NCBI RefSeq assembly: GCF_000981035.1
Contig: NZ_LAYJ01000087.1
Coordinates: 1 to 36,042, forward strand
DNA length: 36,042 nt
DNA from: Christensenella hongkongensis
GTDB lineage: Bacteria > Bacillota > Clostridia > Christensenellales > Christensenellaceae
Reading direction: 5' to 3'
Shown one piece after another: positions 36,034 to 36,042 of this stretch (its first letter is position 1; each line of letters opens with the position of its first letter). The translations under genes were made by a program, and so were the position numbers. The notes under the pieces are model-generated. The model was not told the DNA's origin, searched no databases, and was given only the letters and a program-made list of their open reading frames with translations.

Positions 36034-36042
36034 CTTCTATTT

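Overview
The window looks like an anaerobic, fermentative member of the Bacillota, class Clostridia. The signs are the clustering DUF512 protein-der-plsY, yceD-rpmF, plsX-rnc, pta-ackA next to tmcAL, a pyruvate kinase with a C-terminal PEP-utiliser domain, an indolepyruvate:ferredoxin oxidoreductase, and sigma-A promoters of TTGACA-17-TATAAT type. A Christensenella-like affiliation is possible but is only a guess. Almost everything is core genome and nearly all of it is on the minus strand. Only tmcAL and a small membrane-protein gene at the right end are on the plus strand. There is no gene-free stretch over 300 bases. No rRNA, tRNA, CRISPR array or complete mobile element was seen.

Layout from right to left, in the direction of most transcription: (a) 33.3-35.4 kb, a divergent EF-G-like GTPase with its own terminator. 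(b) 28.5-33.2 kb, a glycolytic pair (PfkB-family sugar kinase, pyruvate kinase) followed by a DUF2156 protein and a GNAT acetyltransferase. (c) 22.0-28.4 kb, an F1Fo ATP synthase operon in the order I, a, c, b, [delta-CTD + alpha], gamma, beta, epsilon. (d) 20.8-21.9 kb, cobU plus a histidine phosphatase. (e) 12.3-20.6 kb, one long run: paaK-iorA-iorB-ACT-alr-formyl-THF cyclo-ligase-rsmD-coaD-coiled-coil protein, then a terminator, then a patatin. (f) 11.2-12.4 kb, tmcAL on the plus strand, divergent from pta-ackA (8.8-11.1 kb). (g) yceD-rpmF. (h) plsX-rnc-glyA. (i) DUF512 radical-SAM protein-der-plsY. (j) rimP-nusA, with nusA running off the left edge.

The most striking observation is the ATP synthase. 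No normal atpH (delta subunit) gene lies in the operon. Instead the alpha-subunit gene starts with about 70 residues that read as the C-terminal domain of delta, followed by a linker and an otherwise complete alpha subunit. The delta N-terminal domain is not present in the operon. F1 has three alpha subunits and normally one delta, so this fusion would put three delta-CTD copies on the enzyme and needs a different stalk arrangement. I know of no functional description of it.

Metabolically the window suggests acetate-forming fermentation (Pta-AckA, Pyk), oxidation of aryl-pyruvates to aryl-acetyl-CoA with ferredoxin reduction (IorAB), linked to an aryl-acetate-CoA ligase (PaaK), and rotary ATP synthesis or ion pumping. 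The other genes are housekeeping: phospholipid synthesis (PlsX, PlsY), ribosome biogenesis (Der, RimP, RsmD, RNase III, L32), folate and C1 metabolism (GlyA, cyclo-ligase), CoA synthesis (CoaD) and cell wall (Alr). The right-hand 600 bases differ: AT-rich DNA, a small membrane protein and a tandem set of four stem-loops sharing a TAAA-type loop, which may mark an accessory or mobile-element boundary.
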